Below the pieces are notes generated by a model. That model was given only the letters and a program-made list of their open reading frames with translations. It was not told where the DNA came from and searched no databases. Both the position numbers and the translations under genes were made by a program. DNA of 45,829 nt from Chryseobacterium gleum (GTDB lineage: Bacteria > Bacteroidota > Bacteroidia > Flavobacteriales_C > GCA-002722245), in assembly GCA_945871895.1 (NCBI GenBank), contig CAMBXP010000011.1, forward strand, positions 1 through 45,829, written 5' to 3'. Below are positions 35,033-43,009 of the stretch, one piece after another (position 1 is the stretch's first letter; each line of letters starts with the position of its first letter).

Positions 35033-36508
35033 ATGCTCAATAACACCAACATACCCTTCTCACAAACCAACTTGCTCCCCCCAATCATCACCGATTTGTT
35101 GAAGCAAGGGGAGTTGAATTTCAATAAAAAAACCGATAGAAAACTATTGGTTTCGAAGTTGAATGAGCAGTATTCTTCTTTTGCAGTTCACGATAAAGTA
35201 AAAGCAAATATTGAATCTCTTTTGGATGAAAATACTTTTACGGTAACAACCGGACACCAATTGTGCTTGCTGGGCGGACCGGCATATTTCATTTATAAAA
35301 TTGTATCTGCGATTAAGGCTTGCGAGTTGTATGCAGCGCAATATCCTGCAAAGAAATTTGTGCCCGTTTTTTGGTTGGCTTCTGAAGATCACGATTTTGA
35401 AGAAGTGAATCATTTGTATCTCTTTGGTAAAAAAGTAGAATGGAAAACTGCGCAAACTGGCGCTGTAGGAAGAATGAAAATGGAAGGTTTTTCTGACGTC
35501 TTTTCAGAACTACAATCCATCATGGAAATTCCTGAATTCTTCTCCTCTTCATGGTCGTCAATGACTTCAACGTCGTCATTGTCCTCTTTCACCAAAACCT
35601 GGCTAAACAAATTGTTTGCCCCTCACGGCTTAATCATCATTGATGCCGATGACAAAGATTTGAAAAGAAGTTTTGCGCCCATTATCGAAAAAGAATTCAG
35701 CGAAAAAGTAGGCAAAAGAGAAGTGGAAAAAACGAATGCTTTTTTAGGTGAGAAATATAAGTTGCAAGTGAATCCTCGCGACATTAATTTTTTCAAGTTG
35801 GAAGATGGCAAGCGTGAACGTTTTACCCATGAAAATAGCGCCGATTGGAAAGAGCTGTTGCTTACTAATCCCGAAAAATTTTCTCCCAATGTAATTTACC
35901 GCCCCTTATACCAAGAATTTATTTTACCTAATGTGGCTTATGTTGGTGGACCCAACGAACTGGCCTACTGGTTTCAATTAACGGGAGTTTTTGCTGCACA
36001 TAATATGGTTTATCCTCAATTGATTTTGCGTGATTCTTTTTTGGTGCTCAATGCCAATCAGCAAAAAATGTTGAGTGCACTAAATTTTTCTGTTGAAGAT
36101 ATTTTAGAAAGCTCAGATACTTTAAAATCAAAATTCTTGAAATCTAAATTGGAGATTTCAGATGAGACTTATCAATTGTCAATTTCACAGCTTTTCGAAA
36201 GATTAAAGGCAGAGGTTTCTAAAATCGATTCAACATTAGAAGGTTCGGTAGATGCCGAGAAAACAAAGACTTCTAAATCTATCGAGAATTTATTTGCGCG
36301 AATCAAGAAGGCCGAAAAAGCGCGTCACGAAATAGATTTGAATAAAATCGATAAGCTGAAGAATCAGCTTTTTCCAGATGGTGTTTTTCAAGAAAGAAGG
36401 GTGAATTTCATGGAGTTTTATTCCCGCTATGGCGCCAACTATATCGATGCTGTGCTGCAAAACGCCAATCCGTTGAATTCGTGTTTAAAAGTTTTAACAG
36501 AAGCGTGA
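35033..36508 (+). CDS. bshC: Bacillithiol biosynthesis cysteine-adding enzyme BshC
   Basis: BshC adds cysteine to GlcN-malate in the last step of bacillithiol synthesis. Family landmarks are TTGHQLCLLGGPAYFIYKI, FWLASEDHDFEE, LIIIDADD, YRPLYQEFILPNVAYVGGPNELAYW, and a long C-terminal coiled coil (about residues 370-460). 491 residues, normal. A serine/threonine-rich stretch (SSSWSSMTSTSSLSS, near residue 171) is unusually low in complexity for this position. A perfect -7 box lies 13 bases upstream. Confidence 0.94.
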   Translation: MLNNTNIPFSQTNLLPPIITDLLKQGELNFNKKTDRKLLVSKLNEQYSSFAVHDKVKANIESLLDENTFTVTTGHQLCLLGGPAYFIYKIVSAIKACELYAAQYPAKKFVPVFWLASEDHDFEEVNHLYLFGKKVEWKTAQTGAVGRMKMEGFSDVFSELQSIMEIPEFFSSSWSSMTSTSSLSSFTKTWLNKLFAPHGLIIIDADDKDLKRSFAPIIEKEFSEKVGKREVEKTNAFLGEKYKLQVNPRDINFFKLEDGKRERFTHENSADWKELLLTNPEKFSPNVIYRPLYQEFILPNVAYVGGPNELAYWFQLTGVFAAHNMVYPQLILRDSFLVLNANQQKMLSALNFSVEDILESSDTLKSKFLKSKLEISDETYQLSISQLFERLKAEVSKIDSTLEGSVDAEKTKTSKSIENLFARIKKAEKARHEIDLNKIDKLKNQLFPDGVFQERRVNFMEFYSRYGANYIDAVLQNANPLNSCLKVLTEA

Positions 36509-36562
36509 GGTATATCGCTTAAATTTTAAGATTTTAGCTGCCTGATTCAATTTAAACTAATT

Positions 36563-37450
36563 ATGAAGTATTATTTCTCTTTTGCACTTTTTGCTGCTAC
36601 CTTATTTTCTTGTATTGAAGAAAACGATTCATCTCAAAACAGTATTACCAAACCTTTAACCGATACTGTTCATTTGGCTACTACAGCAGATAAATTGTCG
36701 TATGCGCTAGGTTCTAGCTTAGGTGTTGGTTTGCGCGATAATTTTGCCGATGCCAATGTAGATGAGATTTTAAAGGGAGTGAAAGATTGCATAAACGATA
36801 CTTTTCCTCGCATGCAAAAAGAGGCTGCCAAAGCTTTAATTATTGCTTTTGTAAATAAAGATTCTGTGGCAATCAACAAAGACGATGTGGCTTATGCTTT
36901 CGGAGTAGATTTCGCTTCTTCTTATTCTACTTTTGGCGATATGAAGAAATTGAATTTGGAGGTGTATAAAAAAGCAGTGCAACATGGTTTGCATGAAGAG
37001 CAATTGCAGATAGATCCTCGTCAGGCCAACGATTTTATGACCAAATACAAATCGGAAATGGGTAAAGAAGTAGGTGCAGCTTTCTTGGCGGCTAATAAAA
37101 CTAAACCTGGTGTAATTACTACTGCGAGTGGTTTACAATATAAAGTGATTAGAAAAGGTACCGGACCGAAACCAACTTCTTCTAACGACCAAGTTACTGT
37201 GCACTACAAAGGAATGTTAACCGATGGAAAAGTATTCGACAGTTCATACGATCGTGGTGAAACAACTTCATTTGGATTGAATCAAGTAATTCGCGGCTGG
37301 ACAGAAGGTTTGCAATTAATGGAAGTAGGTTCTAAATATGAATTTTATATTCCAGAAAATTTAGCTTACGGTGCGCAAACACAAGGTGGAATTCCTCCTT
37401 ATTCAACCTTGATTTTTGAAGTAGAATTGTTCAAAATCAATGACAAATAA
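36563..37450 (+). CDS. FKBP-type peptidyl-prolyl isomerase, lipoprotein
   Basis: Signal peptide with a lipobox-like LFSC (MKYYFSFALFAATLFSC) places it at the cell envelope. An FKBP_N dimerisation domain (KLSYALGSSLGVGLR to about residue 170) precedes an FKBP domain: VTVHYKGMLTDGKVFDSSYDRGE, VIRGWTEGLQLMEVGSKYEFYIP, LAYG and STLIFEVELFKI. It resembles FkpA/Mip-type envelope foldases. Its TAA shares its last base with the next gene's ATG (37450). Confidence 0.92.
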   Translation: MKYYFSFALFAATLFSCIEENDSSQNSITKPLTDTVHLATTADKLSYALGSSLGVGLRDNFADANVDEILKGVKDCINDTFPRMQKEAAKALIIAFVNKDSVAINKDDVAYAFGVDFASSYSTFGDMKKLNLEVYKKAVQHGLHEEQLQIDPRQANDFMTKYKSEMGKEVGAAFLAANKTKPGVITTASGLQYKVIRKGTGPKPTSSNDQVTVHYKGMLTDGKVFDSSYDRGETTSFGLNQVIRGWTEGLQLMEVGSKYEFYIPENLAYGAQTQGGIPPYSTLIFEVELFKINDK

Positions 37451-37923
37451 TGGAAGCTAAACTCGACATAGCCAAAGACTACGAATACATCAAAACGCAG
37501 GTGCATTACCTTGATAATTTTGCCAAAAAGGTAGAGATGGAGTGCTCAAATTATTTTGGTTCTAAAAATTATTGGGGCGGGATACCTTTGGATGCGCCTA
37601 TATATCCGCATATAGACAAGTGGGTGAGCAACTATCAAAAATTGCATAAACACATTTGGCAGCAAAGTTATGAAGCTGAAGTAATGGAATTGGTGGCTAC
37701 TTTGCACGAAATAAAATTCATTAAGCCATCGCTCACTTCTGAAGATTTAAAATCTTTTTCGGTGTGGAAAAAAGTATTGTATTTTTTGTTACCTCCATTT
37801 CGTTGGAATTATAACAAAAAGAAAGTAAAAGAGGTGAAAGCCAAGTTGAATGAATTTAAGCAAACCATGGAGAATGCTAAGAAATTTGTGATTCGATTGG
37901 AAGGCCATTATTTTTATTCTTAA
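37450..37923 (+). CDS. Unknown protein (157 aa) coupled to the FKBP gene
   Basis: I do not recognise this family. It is helical and charged with no signal peptide: MEAKLDIAKDYEYIKTQVHYLD at the start, a WGGIPLDAPIYPHIDKW segment, a short aromatic hydrophobic stretch (VLYFLLPPFRW) that could touch a membrane, and a Lys-rich coiled coil at the end. The one-base overlap with the FKBP gene implies co-translation, and 24 bases separate it from the phosphoesterase. Confidence 0.7.
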   Translation: MEAKLDIAKDYEYIKTQVHYLDNFAKKVEMECSNYFGSKNYWGGIPLDAPIYPHIDKWVSNYQKLHKHIWQQSYEAEVMELVATLHEIKFIKPSLTSEDLKSFSVWKKVLYFLLPPFRWNYNKKKVKEVKAKLNEFKQTMENAKKFVIRLEGHYFYS

Positions 37924-37946
37924 ATTACTCTCATCAACACCAAAGA

Positions 37947-38570
37947 ATGAGAGTAGTTTTTATTTCAGATACACACAATCGTCATCCTAAAGTTGTTTTG
38001 CCCGCTGGAGACCTTCTAATTCACGCAGGCGATGTGTCGGGAAGAGGAACGCAAAAAGAGATTGAAGATTTTTTACTTTGGTTTTCTTCTCATCCTCACC
38101 AGTACAAAATTTTTATTGCAGGTAATCACGACTTTTTTATTCAACAAAATCCACAAAAATTCAAAGAAATTTTACCTGCCAACGTTACCTATTTACAAGA
38201 TGAATTGGTGGAGATTGAAGGAAAGAAGATTTATGGGAGTCCGTGGACACCTCGTTTCATGAACTGGGCTTTCATGAAAGAAAAGGGCGAAGACATTGCG
38301 CAAGTTTGGCGACAAATACCTAATGAAATAGATTTGCTTATTACGCACGGTCCGGCCTTTGGAACCTTAGATCAAATTTACACCGGATTACCTGTAGGCT
38401 GTGAAGAATTAGCCATAGAATTAGGAAGAATAAAACCTAAGTATTTTTTGTTCGGACATATTCATGAAGCCTACGGAGTGAGAGAAAAAGGGGGCATCAC
38501 TTATATTAATGGCGCTGTATTGAATGAACGATATGTGTTACAAAACGAAGTCACGGTTTTTGATTTATAA
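37947..38570 (+). CDS. Calcineurin-like metallophosphoesterase
   Basis: All metallophosphoesterase blocks are present in order: FISDTHNRH, LLIHAGDVSGRG, IAGNHDFF, ITHGPAFG and LFGHIHEAYG, with the two-metal Asp/His/Asn ligands. 207 residues, close to the MPPED1/2 and YfcE size. The substrate cannot be read from sequence. Two bases separate it from the glycosyltransferase gene that follows. Confidence 0.9.
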   Translation: MRVVFISDTHNRHPKVVLPAGDLLIHAGDVSGRGTQKEIEDFLLWFSSHPHQYKIFIAGNHDFFIQQNPQKFKEILPANVTYLQDELVEIEGKKIYGSPWTPRFMNWAFMKEKGEDIAQVWRQIPNEIDLLITHGPAFGTLDQIYTGLPVGCEELAIELGRIKPKYFLFGHIHEAYGVREKGGITYINGAVLNERYVLQNEVTVFDL

Positions 38571-38572
38571 CC

Positions 38573-39511
38573 ATGAAAAATCTAGCTCCCATTATATTAT
38601 TTGCTTACAATAGGCCTTTCCACACCCAAGAAACACTGCGCTATCTTTCTCAAAATATTTTGGCCGAAGAATCTACCTTGATTGTTTATTGCGATGGCGC
38701 AAAACAAGATGCTAGCGAAGAGAATAAACAAAAAATTAAGCAAGTTCGTGAACTTGTAAAGGCGCAAAATTGGCCCAAAGAAATTCAGGTAATAGAAAGT
38801 GAAGCGAATAGAGGCTTAGCCAATTCTATTGTCAATGGAGTTCGCGAAGTGACCGAAAAATATGGTAAAGCCATCGTTTTGGAAGACGACATAATTACTT
38901 CCAAATATTTTTTGAAATACATGAACGATGCCTTAAATATGTACGAAGATGTGGAGCAAGTGTTGAGCATTGGTTCTTGCAATTTTTTCGCGCATGAACA
39001 GAATACACCCGAAACATTTTTTATTCCTATTCCCGATTGTTGGGGCTGGGCCACTTGGAAAGATAGATGGCAGTTGTTTGAAAAAGATGGCAGTAAATTA
39101 TTGGCACAATTGCAAAACAAAAAGTTGATAGATTCATTTAATGTTGAAGGTGCTTACGATTTTGAGCAAATGTTGAAAGACCAAATGCAAGGCTTGAATA
39201 ATTCGTGGGCTATTCGCTGGCAGGCATTGGCTTACATTCAAAATAAATTGGCTCTTTACCCTAAGTTTGCACAAAGTCATAATATTGGCTTCGATGCTGA
39301 TGCAACACATACTACAAAGGCGGCAGAAATATTCAATACCAAAGCATATTTGCATCAAGAGGTTAAAGTGGCAAAAATGGAGGTGCTTGTTTTGCCACAA
39401 GTGTTTCTTCAAATGAAAAAAGGCTATGCTTTATCGGCAGGCGAAAATAATCAAACCTCATTTGTTAAAAGAATACTGTCGTTTCTAAAAAGAAAACTAA
39501 AAATATCATAG
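38573..39511 (+). CDS. Glycosyltransferase (GT2/GT13-like GT-A fold)
   Basis: A GT-A enzyme of about 312 residues. The N-terminus PIILFAYNRPFHTQETLRYL is the nucleotide-binding start, EDDIITSKYFLKYM carries the metal-binding acidic triplet, and CWGWATWKDRW is typical of this group. The end is Lys-rich. It starts two bases after the phosphoesterase stop and precedes another glycosyltransferase by 11 bases, so surface polysaccharide or glycoprotein synthesis is likely. Donor and acceptor unknown. Confidence 0.83.
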   Translation: MKNLAPIILFAYNRPFHTQETLRYLSQNILAEESTLIVYCDGAKQDASEENKQKIKQVRELVKAQNWPKEIQVIESEANRGLANSIVNGVREVTEKYGKAIVLEDDIITSKYFLKYMNDALNMYEDVEQVLSIGSCNFFAHEQNTPETFFIPIPDCWGWATWKDRWQLFEKDGSKLLAQLQNKKLIDSFNVEGAYDFEQMLKDQMQGLNNSWAIRWQALAYIQNKLALYPKFAQSHNIGFDADATHTTKAAEIFNTKAYLHQEVKVAKMEVLVLPQVFLQMKKGYALSAGENNQTSFVKRILSFLKRKLKIS

Positions 39512-39522
39512 TATATTTAAAA

Positions 39523-40503
39523 ATGCATTTGGATTTCTGCACCATATTTAACCATGAATACTTAAGCAGGGCTTTGGCAATGTACGCATCGCTAAAGAAA
39601 AACTGCGATAGTTTTCACGTTTATGCTTATGTGTTAGATGATGTGTGTTTGCGTTACTTTCAAACAGGCGATTTTCCAAATTTAACAATCTTGCCTATTG
39701 CAGTTGCCGAAGATGCGGAATTGCTAAAGGTTAAGAAAAAAAGAACTTTGGGTGAGTATTGCTGGACTTGCACCCCCTCGCTCATTTTGTGCACCATTCA
39801 AAAATACAATTTGAAACATTGCACTTATGTCGATGCCGATTTGTATTTCTTTCAAAATCCTAAAATTTTAGTGCAAGAAATGGGAGACGATTCGGTATTG
39901 ATTACGCCACATAATTTTTCTACTGAATACAAGAGTGCACTTCGCTTTGGAAAGTACTGCATTCAATTCATGACTTTTAAAAACGATGAATATGCCATGA
40001 AAGCTTTGCGCTGGTGGAGAGAAGCGTGCTTGAATTGGTGCTACAATAGGTTAGAAGATGGTAAGTTTGGAGATCAATTGTATTTAGACGATTGGCTTAC
40101 AAGGTTTGAGAAGATTCACGAATTACAGCAAGAAGGTTCTTTTGCGCCTTGGAACAATTTAACTTTTGACATTGTAGAGGAGAACGGACAAAAAATATTG
40201 GTGAATAAGAAAACATTACGACGCTCTCCTTTGGTTTTTTATCATTTTCATGGCTTTAAATTTATCGAAGAAAGATACCGTATTTTTAATACCTATCTGT
40301 TTAAGATCAGAAAGATAGATTATGGCAGTTTTACTATTTCTAAAGAAACAGAAAAAGCTTTGTACAACCCATACATAGAGCATTTGAGAAATAAAAGTGC
40401 GATGTTGAAAATTAATTTGGAAGATGATGTAGACGCAGATGGAGTGGTTGTTTATGAAAGGGATTTCGAAAATATTTTCAAAAAAGATAAGTCAACTCAA
40501 TAA
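39523..40503 (+). CDS. Glycosyltransferase (GT8-like)
   Basis: Begins DFCTIFNHEYLSRALAMYASLK, the pattern of nucleotide-diphospho-sugar transferases of the GT8-like fold. The DxD metal motif is in YVDADLYFFQNP. A later FGDQLYLDDW matches the second acidic block, and FYHFHGFKF carries histidines often used for metal or acceptor binding. 326 residues. No membrane segment. It lies at the end of the co-directional glycosyltransferase block. Confidence 0.8.
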   Translation: MHLDFCTIFNHEYLSRALAMYASLKKNCDSFHVYAYVLDDVCLRYFQTGDFPNLTILPIAVAEDAELLKVKKKRTLGEYCWTCTPSLILCTIQKYNLKHCTYVDADLYFFQNPKILVQEMGDDSVLITPHNFSTEYKSALRFGKYCIQFMTFKNDEYAMKALRWWREACLNWCYNRLEDGKFGDQLYLDDWLTRFEKIHELQQEGSFAPWNNLTFDIVEENGQKILVNKKTLRRSPLVFYHFHGFKFIEERYRIFNTYLFKIRKIDYGSFTISKETEKALYNPYIEHLRNKSAMLKINLEDDVDADGVVVYERDFENIFKKDKSTQ

Positions 40504-40568
40504 GCTCTTTTTTCCAAGAGTTTATCAATTAGGCAAAGATTTGTATATTTCTGCCTTAAACCGATTTC

Positions 40569-40946
40569 ATGGCCTACATTTTAAATTTAAATACTTTTTC
40601 AGATGCGAGAGGTAAGCTCACTGTAATTGAGAAAGTACTTCCTTTTGAGGTAAAAAGAGTTTTTTATATCCATAGTGTTATTAACCCTATGTCGGAACGC
40701 GGAAAGCACCGCCACAAAAGAACACAGATGGCTGTTGTTTGTGTTAAAGGAAGTTGCAGAATTGTGAACAATGCTGGACTATCAGAAACAGAATACTTTT
40801 TAAACAACCCTGAAACTTGTTTAATCTTAGAACCTCAAGATTGGCACTATATGTACGCCTTTAGTTTCGATGCAGTGTTGTTGGTTTTGGCTTCTGAATA
40901 CTTTGATGTAAACGATTACATCTACGACAAATATTTGCCTCAATGA
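40569..40946 (+). CDS. FdtA/QdtA-type sugar 3,4-ketoisomerase (WxcM-like cupin)
   Basis: A 125-residue single-domain cupin. The [20 protein letters not shown] start, [10 protein letters not shown] with the catalytic histidine pair, and the C-terminal [12 protein letters not shown] match FdtA/QdtA, which convert dTDP-4-keto-6-deoxyglucose to the 3-keto isomer. Axial or equatorial specificity cannot be told from the sequence alone. It overlaps the aminotransferase by four bases, the usual FdtA-FdtB arrangement. Confidence 0.88.
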   Translation: MAYILNLNTFSDARGKLTVIEKVLPFEVKRVFYIHSVINPMSERGKHRHKRTQMAVVCVKGSCRIVNNAGLSETEYFLNNPETCLILEPQDWHYMYAFSFDAVLLVLASEYFDVNDYIYDKYLPQ

Positions 40947-42028
40947 TAGAGTACGAAAATTTAGCAAAATCGAATAAGAAATTCCATTCGGAATTTGAGA
41001 AATCATTTCATCAAAATTTAGTCGACGGTAGATTTGTATTAGCCCAAAATGTGCAAAGCTTTGAAAGTAATTTTGCAGCTTATTGCGGTGTGAAAAATTG
41101 TGTAGGTGTAGCATCGGGATTAGATGCACTTTTCTTTGCAGTGAGGGCTTTAAATTTGCCTAAAGGAGCCGAGGTTTTGGTGCCAGCCAATACTTATATT
41201 GCTTCTATTATAGCTATTCTTAATGCTGGTTTTAAGGCAGTTTTGGTTGAGCCCGATATTCATACCTACAATATTTCTCCAAAAGAGATAGAAAAAAGTA
41301 TTACGCCTAAAACGAAAGCCATAATGGTGGTGCATTTGTATGGCAAGTTGTGCGATATGAAAACCATTTTAGCCATCGCTAAAAAACATAAATTAAAGGT
41401 AATTGAAGATTGCGCGCAGGCGCATGGCGCATCTTACAAGGGTAAGCGTGCAGGTAACTTTGGCGATGCTGCAGCATTTAGTTTTTATCCTACCAAAAAT
41501 TTGGGTGCTTTAGGAGATGGAGGCGCTATTACTTCCAACGATGCTAGTCTAAGTAAGCAATTTAAATTGCTTAGAAATTATGGTTCTGTAGAAAGATATA
41601 AAAACGAAATTGTAGGTTACAATTCTCGATTAGATGATATTCAGGCCGGATTCTTAAACATAAAGTTACAGGCCTTAGATGCGCTAACGGAACACAAAAG
41701 AAAATTGGCGCAAATCTATTTGAATGAATTAAAAAATGATTTCATTCTTCCACAGGTAAATAAAGATTATTTCGATGTCTATCACATTTTCAATGTGCGT
41801 CATCTCAAAAGAGATAAGCTAAAAGAATATTTGCTAAAAAACGATATCCAAACTGATATACATTATCCTGTTGCGCCTCATCAGCAACCTGCTTTGAAGG
41901 CGATGTATAAGGGCAAAAAATTCCCTTTTTCCGAAGAGATTCACGCTACCACTCTAAGTTTACCCATTGCTTATTTTCACAGCGAAAAAGATATAATGAA
42001 GGTAGTGAAGGTGATGAATAAATTTTAA
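40943..42028 (+). CDS. DegT/DnrJ/EryC1/StrS sugar aminotransferase (FdtB/QdtB type)
   Basis: A PLP aminotransferase of nucleotide-sugar synthesis (361 aa). The PLP lysine is in [17 protein letters not shown], substrate and cofactor segments are [40 protein letters not shown] and [17 protein letters not shown]. With the preceding isomerase it would yield a dTDP-3-amino-3,6-dideoxyhexose. The N-acetyltransferase (FdtC/QdtC) that usually follows is absent here. The gene ends about 45 bases before tRNA-Leu. Confidence 0.9.
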   Translation: MIEYENLAKSNKKFHSEFEKSFHQNLVDGRFVLAQNVQSFESNFAAYCGVKNCVGVASGLDALFFAVRALNLPKGAEVLVPANTYIASIIAILNAGFKAVLVEPDIHTYNISPKEIEKSITPKTKAIMVVHLYGKLCDMKTILAIAKKHKLKVIEDCAQAHGASYKGKRAGNFGDAAAFSFYPTKNLGALGDGGAITSNDASLSKQFKLLRNYGSVERYKNEIVGYNSRLDDIQAGFLNIKLQALDALTEHKRKLAQIYLNELKNDFILPQVNKDYFDVYHIFNVRHLKRDKLKEYLLKNDIQTDIHYPVAPHQQPALKAMYKGKKFPFSEEIHATTLSLPIAYFHSEKDIMKVVKVMNKF

Positions 42029-42033
42029 TCCTT

Positions 42034-42064
42034 TTTGTTTAATGCCAAAGTGTGCTTACATTTG
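42034..42064 (+). promoter_or_regulatory. Promoter of tRNA-Leu
   Basis: TTTG (42034-42037), exactly 19 bases, then TACATTTG (42057-42064): a full match to the Bacteroidota consensus, with the tRNA starting nine bases later. It is the best promoter in the window. Confidence 0.85.
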
Positions 42065-42072
42065 CTAGGCCT

Positions 42073-42156
42073 GCCCAGGTGGCGAAATTGGCAGACGTAC
42101 CATCTTGAGGGGGTGGCGCTCGTAAGGGCATGAGAGTTCGAGTCTCTTCCTGGGCA
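42073..42156 (+). tRNA. tRNA-Leu (anticodon GAG)
   Basis: The 84-base cloverleaf has acceptor arms GCCCAGG and CCTGGGC, an anticodon stem CCATC/GGTGG with loop TTGAGGG giving anticodon GAG (leucine, CUC/CUU), a long variable arm, and a TTCGAGT T-loop. The CCA is not encoded. A perfect promoter precedes it and a terminator follows. The DNA beyond it is decayed accessory material, as often found 3' of tRNA-Leu genes. Confidence 0.95.
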
Positions 42157-42160
42157 CAAC

Positions 42161-42193
42161 GCCGGAATTATTACAATTCCGGCTTTTATTTTT
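42161..42193 (+). terminator. Terminator of tRNA-Leu
   Basis: GCCGGAATT (42161-42169) pairs with AATTCCGGC (42175-42183) around a five-base loop, followed by TTTTATTTTT. Confidence 0.85.
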
Positions 42194-42264
42194 TCTTGAA
42201 TATTTAAAATCAATCAATTGGTTAGTGTCAAAGTTCGATTTCTGGTTCGATAGTAGAACTTAGG

Positions 42265-42456
42265 TTATTCTCCTATTGGGTAGTTTGGGAAATTAGTTTT
42301 TAGAATGGTTATAGCATCCTTTTTCAAAACTGGTAAATGGTTAATGAGAACACCCCAAACTAATTCTTCAGAAATGGTGTCGTAAGCATGAATAACTGCG
42401 TTTCTAAATTGAACTATTTTCTCAGCCGACGAAATATTAATATCAGGTTGTTTTTC
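42265..42456 (-). pseudogene. HepT (HEPN) toxin remnant, N-terminus lost
   Basis: Minus-strand translation reads QPDINISSAEKIVQFRNAVIHAY and LVWGVLINHLPVLKK, the C-terminal half of a DUF86/HepT-like protein, including the RX4HXY motif (RNAVIHAY) of the HEPN RNase. There is no start codon in the frame. A TAA precedes the open stretch about 50 bases upstream, and the first 60 or so residues expected for HepT are missing. It starts about nine bases after the MntA stop, where a full hepT normally begins, so a 5' deletion is the simplest explanation. Confidence 0.7.
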
Positions 42457-42464
42457 CGATTTCC

Positions 42465-42773
42465 TTATCCATAAATTAATTGGCGAGATTGTTCGATGGA
42501 TTCTTTAAGGAAAGGATTTCGGATGGTTTTATTTTCAACCAAATCAACAGGTCTTCCCAATAATTTTTCGAGTTGAATTTTCAAATCAAAATAATTATCG
42601 AAATAACTTAGTAGTTCCACATTCCCAAATTTCACTAAGAAATCTATATCACTATCCTCATGATTTCTGCCTGTGGCATAAGAACCAAACAAATATAACT
42701 CATCAACTTTGTGATTTTTACAAAGTTGTGTAATACTGTCAATTTTATTTGAAATAGCTAAGTGCATATCCAA
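42465..42773 (-). CDS. MntA-like minimal nucleotidyltransferase (antitoxin)
   Basis: A 102-residue nucleotidyltransferase with the GSX10DXD motif (GSYATGRNHEDSDID) that places the catalytic Asp residues. MntA transfers AMP to the Tyr of HepT's RX4HXY motif and so neutralises it. The C-terminus ending SRQLIYG is intact, so this gene looks complete, while its toxin partner is truncated directly downstream. It may now be orphaned. Confidence 0.85.
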   Translation of the reverse strand: MDMHLAISNKIDSITQLCKNHKVDELYLFGSYATGRNHEDSDIDFLVKFGNVELLSYFDNYFDLKIQLEKLLGRPVDLVENKTIRNPFLKESIEQSRQLIYG

Positions 42774-42879
42774 ATATAGGAAAAAGCTTATTATTTGTTT
42801 GAAACTTCTCGGAAACGGGATTTTCCCCTGTGAAAGTTGGTTACTCTGATTAAGAAAAATAGTTCATTTGAACCACTAT

Positions 42880-42966
42880 TTACAATTCTCCTTCGAACTT
42901 CTTCATGAACACTTTCATCTCTCCTAAATCATCTAAAAAGTTCGATAACTCAAACTCTTTGTGCAC
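42880..42966 (-). pseudogene. Small gene fragment
   Basis: Minus-strand GTG 42966 opens a 28-residue frame, HKEFELSNFLDDLGE followed by MKVFMKKFEGEL, that is strongly protein-like and ends at TAA 42880. It looks like the C-terminal tail of a lost gene. I do not recognise it. It sits within the 236 bases between the MntA gene and the 43010 gene. Confidence 0.3.
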
Positions 42967-43009
42967 AAAAATGAGAGTGAGAGTGAGAAGCGAGAGCGCG
43001 CACATTCAC

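Noticed and set aside
40455..40616. A 53-codon frame starting MKGISKIFSKK that overlaps the GT8-like gene end and the FdtA-like gene start
   Set aside because: It overlaps two well-supported genes in another frame, has no promoter or ribosome-site support, and the sequence is Lys/Phe-rich as expected by chance in AT-rich DNA.
42073..42156. An attachment site duplicated downstream of tRNA-Leu
   Set aside because: I could not find a second copy of the tRNA 3' end to the right within the window.
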